From Planctomycetota bacterium (GTDB lineage Bacteria > Planctomycetota > Phycisphaerae > UBA1845), in NCBI GenBank assembly GCA_022566435.1, contig JADFIX010000068.1:647-9838 (forward strand): a stretch of DNA of 9,192 nt. Reading direction: 5' to 3'. Below are positions 6,747 to 9,192 of this stretch, in pieces (position 1 is the first letter of the stretch; each line of letters begins with the position of its first letter). The notes under the pieces are model-generated. The model searched no databases and had not been told where the DNA came from. It saw nothing but the letters and a program-made list of their open reading frames with translations. The position numbers were made by a program, and so were the translations under genes.

Positions 6747-7225
6747 ACACCGCCGTTGACACCACCGAGGTAAAGGATGTCGGCGTTGACCGGGTGGGCC
6801 GCTAAGCAGTGAACGGCGCCCACCACCTCGTTATCAGGAAGAACGTTTTCGATTTGCCCGAATTGGGCAGGACCGGGACCCTGGCTTACCCAAATGCTTC
6901 CGCCGATGGGCGGACCCACCATACGAGACCGGGTAGCCCTCGGCACACGGCTGTCGAGCCCGCGATCGCGCGGATCCGCAGGCGCGTCGACATCGGGAAC
7001 TGCCGACACGTTGGCACTCGTAACAACGGGTGATGCCGTCGTCTTGGAAACCGGTTTCGCCTGCGGCGCACCATCACGAAGGGCAAGCGCCTCGGACTCA
7101 TGCAAAGAAAAATCCAGTGCCACAAGCGTCGCGGCCGAAAGACCGATCGCCGCCAGGACAAGGACCCACCTGCCCTTGCGCGTCGAACGCACCAACTGTC
7201 GTGTTCTCGAAATAAGCTGTTTCAC
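6506..7225 (-). CDS. N-terminal part of the giant surface protein (signal/anchor segment and start of beta-propeller)
   Basis: The gene starts at GTG 7225-7223 behind a strong GGAGGGAG site. The first 20 residues are basic (KQLISRTRQ, RSTRKGR), followed by a hydrophobic segment at about 21-38 (VLVLAAIGLSAATLVALD), which fits a signal peptide or signal anchor for export. Residues about 45-105 are a Pro/Ala/Arg-rich linker. From about 110 the sequence GSIWVSQGPGP begins the propeller, with the blade GGVNGGVWKTTN and SPTWVPLTD at 155-178. Beyond residue about 184 this frame turns into low-quality Arg/Pro/Ser-rich sequence and stops at 6506, while the propeller resumes in the other frame (GALEFDPTD). 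So only about the first 180 codons are genuinely coding, and the 6506-6660 part is out-of-frame readthrough. It is best read as one gene with -/1212-6746, interrupted by a -1 frame change. Confidence 0.8.
   Translation of the reverse strand: MKQLISRTRQLVRSTRKGRWVLVLAAIGLSAATLVALDFSLHESEALALRDGAPQAKPVSKTTASPVVTSANVSAVPDVDAPADPRDRGLDSRVPRATRSRMVGPPIGGSIWVSQGPGPAQFGQIENVLPDNEVVGAVHCLAAHPVNADILYLGGVNGGVWKTTNATAISPTWVPLTDLENGLSTAPSNSTRPMLHIKRLWRASVATAVSVVPGPSALEFSARPTVEPRGSQSTAAESF
6660..6700 (-). other. Frameshift site within the giant surface-protein gene
   Basis: Homology-like propeller sequence passes from the upstream frame (TDLENGLS, 6697-6674) to the downstream frame (GALEFDPTD, from 6671). 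The second frame is offset by -1, equivalent to one missing base. I find no X XXY YYZ slippery heptamer in the upstream reading frame here, so a sequencing/assembly error or a true inactivating mutation is more likely than programmed frameshifting. Confidence 0.75.
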
Positions 7226-7230
7226 AAAAG

Positions 7231-7238
7231 CTCCCTCC
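7231..7238 (-). promoter_or_regulatory. Strong Shine-Dalgarno of the giant surface-protein gene
   Basis: The minus strand reads GGAGGGAG, then a 5-base spacer (CTTTT) and GTG at 7225-7223. It fixes the GTG as the start of the N-terminal frame and supports efficient translation. Confidence 0.75.
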
Positions 7239-7402
7239 GAAACACCCCGTAGGGTGGCCCTCTAACGAAGTATCAAAACGGTCGGGGAACTTCCTGAGCT
7301 ATGAGCAACTCCCGAGCGGCGATCCCCTACCCCCATCGCCATGTCGCGCGGCGCGATCATGCTTGCATCGCCGGTCGACATCCGACTTCAGTCCAAGCTT
7401 AT

Positions 7403-7431
7403 ATTTTAACAGAATGCATACGATGATTCAA
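7403..7431 (-). promoter_or_regulatory. Sigma70-type promoter for the giant surface-protein gene
   Basis: The minus strand has TTGAAT (7431-7426, four of six) and TAAAAT (7408-7403, five of six) separated by exactly 17 bases, in a locally AT-rich patch of an otherwise GC-rich gap. The predicted start near 7396 leaves a leader of about 170 nt before the GTG. Confidence 0.55.
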
Positions 7432-7580
7432 TGATAAACGTGCCACTGGCGATTTGTTAGCCCTGCTTGCCAGATGATCCTCGCGGCGGAAAGAGCGAGG
7501 TGCGATCGAAGGACTGCCCGCCTAGGTCGACACTGCGGCGTGTTATGTGCCACGCGCCCGGCCTGCGACGATTCGTGGTA

Positions 7581-7688
7581 TCAGCAAAGTAAGCGTTCGC
7601 GAAACCCCCGCCCGCGAAAGACGATCGTACCGGCGGCAAGTAGGCCAAGCGCGAGGATCGTCAAACCCCACGTCGACGCAGTGGGGAT
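7581..7688 (-). other. IPTL-CTERM-like C-terminal protein-sorting segment
   Basis: The last 35 residues of the carboxypeptidase have the tripartite layout IPTASTWG, hydrophobic LTILALGLLAAGTIVF, then basic RGRGFRER. This matches the known IPTL-CTERM pattern (IPTLSxWG, transmembrane helix, Arg cluster), which belongs to the family of PEP-CTERM-like exosortase-type tails. It predicts that the enzyme is held at or processed in the cell envelope. Confidence 0.75.
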
Positions 7689-9192
7689 TCCCGAAGTACA
7701 TGCGCTGTCCGGCTGCAACGCGACATCGATATTCACCGGAACGTTTCCAACGACCACGGGTAGTTCCTGCGTGACATAGCCGGGCTTGGATATGCGAACG
7801 GTGTAGGTGTCATTAGCGACGACCACGAAGGTCCAGCGACCGAAAGGTAGAAAGGTGGACCGCGCCGACTCGCCGGTATCGAACACGTAGTCGGTCAGCG
7901 TGATATCCGCCTCCAGCGGCGACCCCGTACAGCCGTCGGTCACATGGACGTCGATGCGTGCCTGGTCGAGTCGATCGTACATGTACAACCAGCCGGCGCG
8001 GTTGCGATTGACGATTCCCGCGACCAGACTGAACGACGGCTCGAAACTCGTACCGACTTCGATAATGAACGAATAGACTCCTTGGGCGGCGTAGTACCAG
8101 CTCGTATCATCGCCGCTAAGCGGTCCTGCCGACGCAGGGGAAAAGACCGTGAAACGCGGTGTGGCGTCCACCGCGTCGATCGCGTCCGCCGCAGCGTTCA
8201 TCATTTCGTGGATGACATCATGTTCAGGCATCATCGAACTCGCCGAACCGTTGCTGCACGCGTAGGGGTAGTCGATGAATTGCCCGGATGCGTGATAGGA
8301 TGTGGCCATAACGAAATGAAACTCATTCGCCAAGGCGATCATCGATTTCGTTTCCTTTTCCGACGCCTCCAACGGTCCCTTGTAGGTGTCACCGGAGCAA
8401 CTGGACGAAGAGCCGCATCGGTCCGGCCCCCAGCGGTAGGGATAGTTGCGATTCAAGTCGACGCCGGTGCAGCTGGGTGGATAAAACTCACGGTTCTTTC
8501 GCCAAAGCGAGGTGCCGTCGAAGACGAATTGTACGCCGTCGGGGTTTACCATCGGTACGCAGATCGTCTTGTAATCGTCGACCCACGAGGTGATGCTCGC
8601 GTCCACGCCGTACCCGTTGGTCAGCGTTTCGACAACGTCCATGAGTACCTGCGACGTGGCCACTTCACGGGCATGGTGCTGGGCGTTGAATTGAATGGCG
8701 GGCTCATCTTCCGCGATACCCGGGTTGTTCGAGATTTCGATTCCCCAGATCGTGCGGCTCTCCGCCGTGGTGCCGACGCTGAAAACTCTTGTAATGGCGG
8801 GATGATCGGTCGCCACTTGCGCGAGCATGGCCGCGATCTCGTCGGGGTCGAAATACTGGGCTTGGGTGCGACCGGCGCCTTCCAGCGGTGCGTCGTCGAG
8901 ACGACGAACAACTTGGAAACCGGCATCGATTAGAGGCTTCATCGCCTCGTCGGACTCGATGTTGAGAAAGAACGTGCCGCTTGCCGGCTGATAGCCGCAC
9001 CGGTCGACCGCGAAGCCCTGCTGGGCCAGCCAGACGAACCAGTCTCGCGATTCTTGCGCGGTGAGCATCCGTCCGTCAGCCGGCTTCGGTATCGACATTT
9101 CGACGAGCGCCGGGTCCGCTTCGAGCCCCCGCCTGACCGCGACTGAAGGAGGAGAGCCGTTGTACAGAGTGATTCCAGCCGGTGAGATCCAG
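7581..9192 (-). CDS. Secreted zinc carboxypeptidase, peptidase family M14, with IPTL-CTERM-like tail (5' partial)
   Basis: This metallocarboxypeptidase would remove C-terminal residues from peptides outside the cytoplasm. The catalytic set is complete: zinc ligands His and Glu in HAREVAT (8675-8664), the Arg-bearing WRKNRE (about 8500), substrate-binding DLNRNYPYRWG (about 8465-8435), the third zinc ligand His in SYHASG (about 8292), the Tyr-containing DTSWYYAAQGVYS, and the catalytic Glu in FIIEVGTSF (8060-8058). A transthyretin-like/carboxypeptidase-regulatory beta domain follows (about 7955-7710), then IPTASTWG, a hydrophobic helix and basic residues (7688-7581), which matches an IPTL-CTERM-type sorting tail. 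The frame stays open upstream of the ATG at 9098 to the window edge and reads as plausible coding (LEADPALVEMSIP), so the true start and any signal peptide lie beyond 9192. The visible part is 536 residues. It runs in the same direction as the giant gene but 355 bases away, with a promoter in between, so co-transcription is not required. Confidence 0.93.
   Translation of the reverse strand, partial: WISPAGITLYNGSPPSVAVRRGLEADPALVEMSIPKPADGRMLTAQESRDWFVWLAQQGFAVDRCGYQPASGTFFLNIESDEAMKPLIDAGFQVVRRLDDAPLEGAGRTQAQYFDPDEIAAMLAQVATDHPAITRVFSVGTTAESRTIWGIEISNNPGIAEDEPAIQFNAQHHAREVATSQVLMDVVETLTNGYGVDASITSWVDDYKTICVPMVNPDGVQFVFDGTSLWRKNREFYPPSCTGVDLNRNYPYRWGPDRCGSSSSCSGDTYKGPLEASEKETKSMIALANEFHFVMATSYHASGQFIDYPYACSNGSASSMMPEHDVIHEMMNAAADAIDAVDATPRFTVFSPASAGPLSGDDTSWYYAAQGVYSFIIEVGTSFEPSFSLVAGIVNRNRAGWLYMYDRLDQARIDVHVTDGCTGSPLEADITLTDYVFDTGESARSTFLPFGRWTFVVVANDTYTVRISKPGYVTQELPVVVGNVPVNIDVALQPDSACTSGIPTASTWGLTILALGLLAAGTIVFRGRGFRERLLC

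Larger units (their letters stand above)
7226..7580. other. Intergenic region between carboxypeptidase and giant surface-protein genes
   Basis: No coding sequence is supported in these 355 bases. They hold the 3' flank of the carboxypeptidase gene, the promoter at 7403-7431, and a long leader with the Shine-Dalgarno at its end. Two inverted repeats are visible. One, at 7479-7500, has 6-base arms CCTCGC/GCGAGG around a 10-base loop. The other, at 7285-7313, has arms GGGAGTT/AGTTCCC (5' to 3' on the minus strand), a stem of about seven pairs including two G-T pairs. Neither is followed by a clear T tract, so I do not call an intrinsic terminator. Confidence 0.6.

Noticed and set aside
7479..7500. 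Inverted repeat CCTCGC/GCGAGG as an intrinsic terminator of the carboxypeptidase gene
   Set aside because: Six-base stem with a 10-base loop and no following U tract; not enough to call a terminator.

Overview
The window most resembles a member of the Planctomycetota, probably a Phycisphaerae-like or environmental planctomycete lineage. The evidence is protein style, not a marker gene. There is a very large secreted mosaic protein with GACC-type cysteine repeats and DCNGNGLPDEC-type Asp-rich repeats, an exported peptidase ending in an IPTxSxWG tail with hydrophobic segment (IPTL-CTERM type), and a eukaryotic-like Ser/Thr kinase. The DNA is moderately GC-rich except for roughly the first 180 bases, which are visibly AT-richer. 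All credible genes lie on the minus strand; the long plus-strand open frames are shadows of the minus-strand coding sequence.

Layout in transcription order, from right to left. (1) 9192-7581: the 3' part of a secreted zinc carboxypeptidase of family M14, with a complete set of catalytic residues, a transthyretin-like accessory domain and an IPTL-CTERM-like tail; its 5' end lies outside the window. (2) 7580-7226: a 355-base intergenic region with a good sigma70-type promoter (-35 TTGAAT, 17-base spacer, -10 TAAAAT), a leader of about 170 nt and a strong Shine-Dalgarno. (3) 7225-1212: one giant exported protein of about 2,004 residues, interrupted in this sequence by a one-base frameshift near 6665-6700, so that it reads as a 239-codon 5' frame and an 1844-codon 3' frame. 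It has an N-terminal membrane/signal segment, a large Asp-box (BNR/sortilin-like) beta-propeller region, four GACC repeats, another Cys-rich module, a beta-sandwich-like module, a tandem 39-residue Asp-rich calcium-binding-type duplication, a MAM-like jelly roll, three CC repeats, a long array of CDDGxFCNGxETC-type repeats, an Ig-like BIG2-type module and a C-terminal hydrophobic/Arg-rich tail. (4) 992-156: a Ser/Thr protein kinase domain that stops before the last helices of the C-lobe, just where base composition changes.

The genes look like independent, same-strand units, not a tight operon: the gaps are 219 and 355 bases, and a candidate promoter precedes both the giant gene and the kinase. 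The first two products act outside the cytoplasm (peptide cleavage; adhesion or surface structure), while the kinase is cytoplasmic by sequence. I see no mobile element, CRISPR array, tRNA, rRNA or recognisable defence system. The most notable content is the multidomain architecture and repeat classes of the giant protein, its frameshift, the two different C-terminal sorting-like tails, and the truncated kinase.
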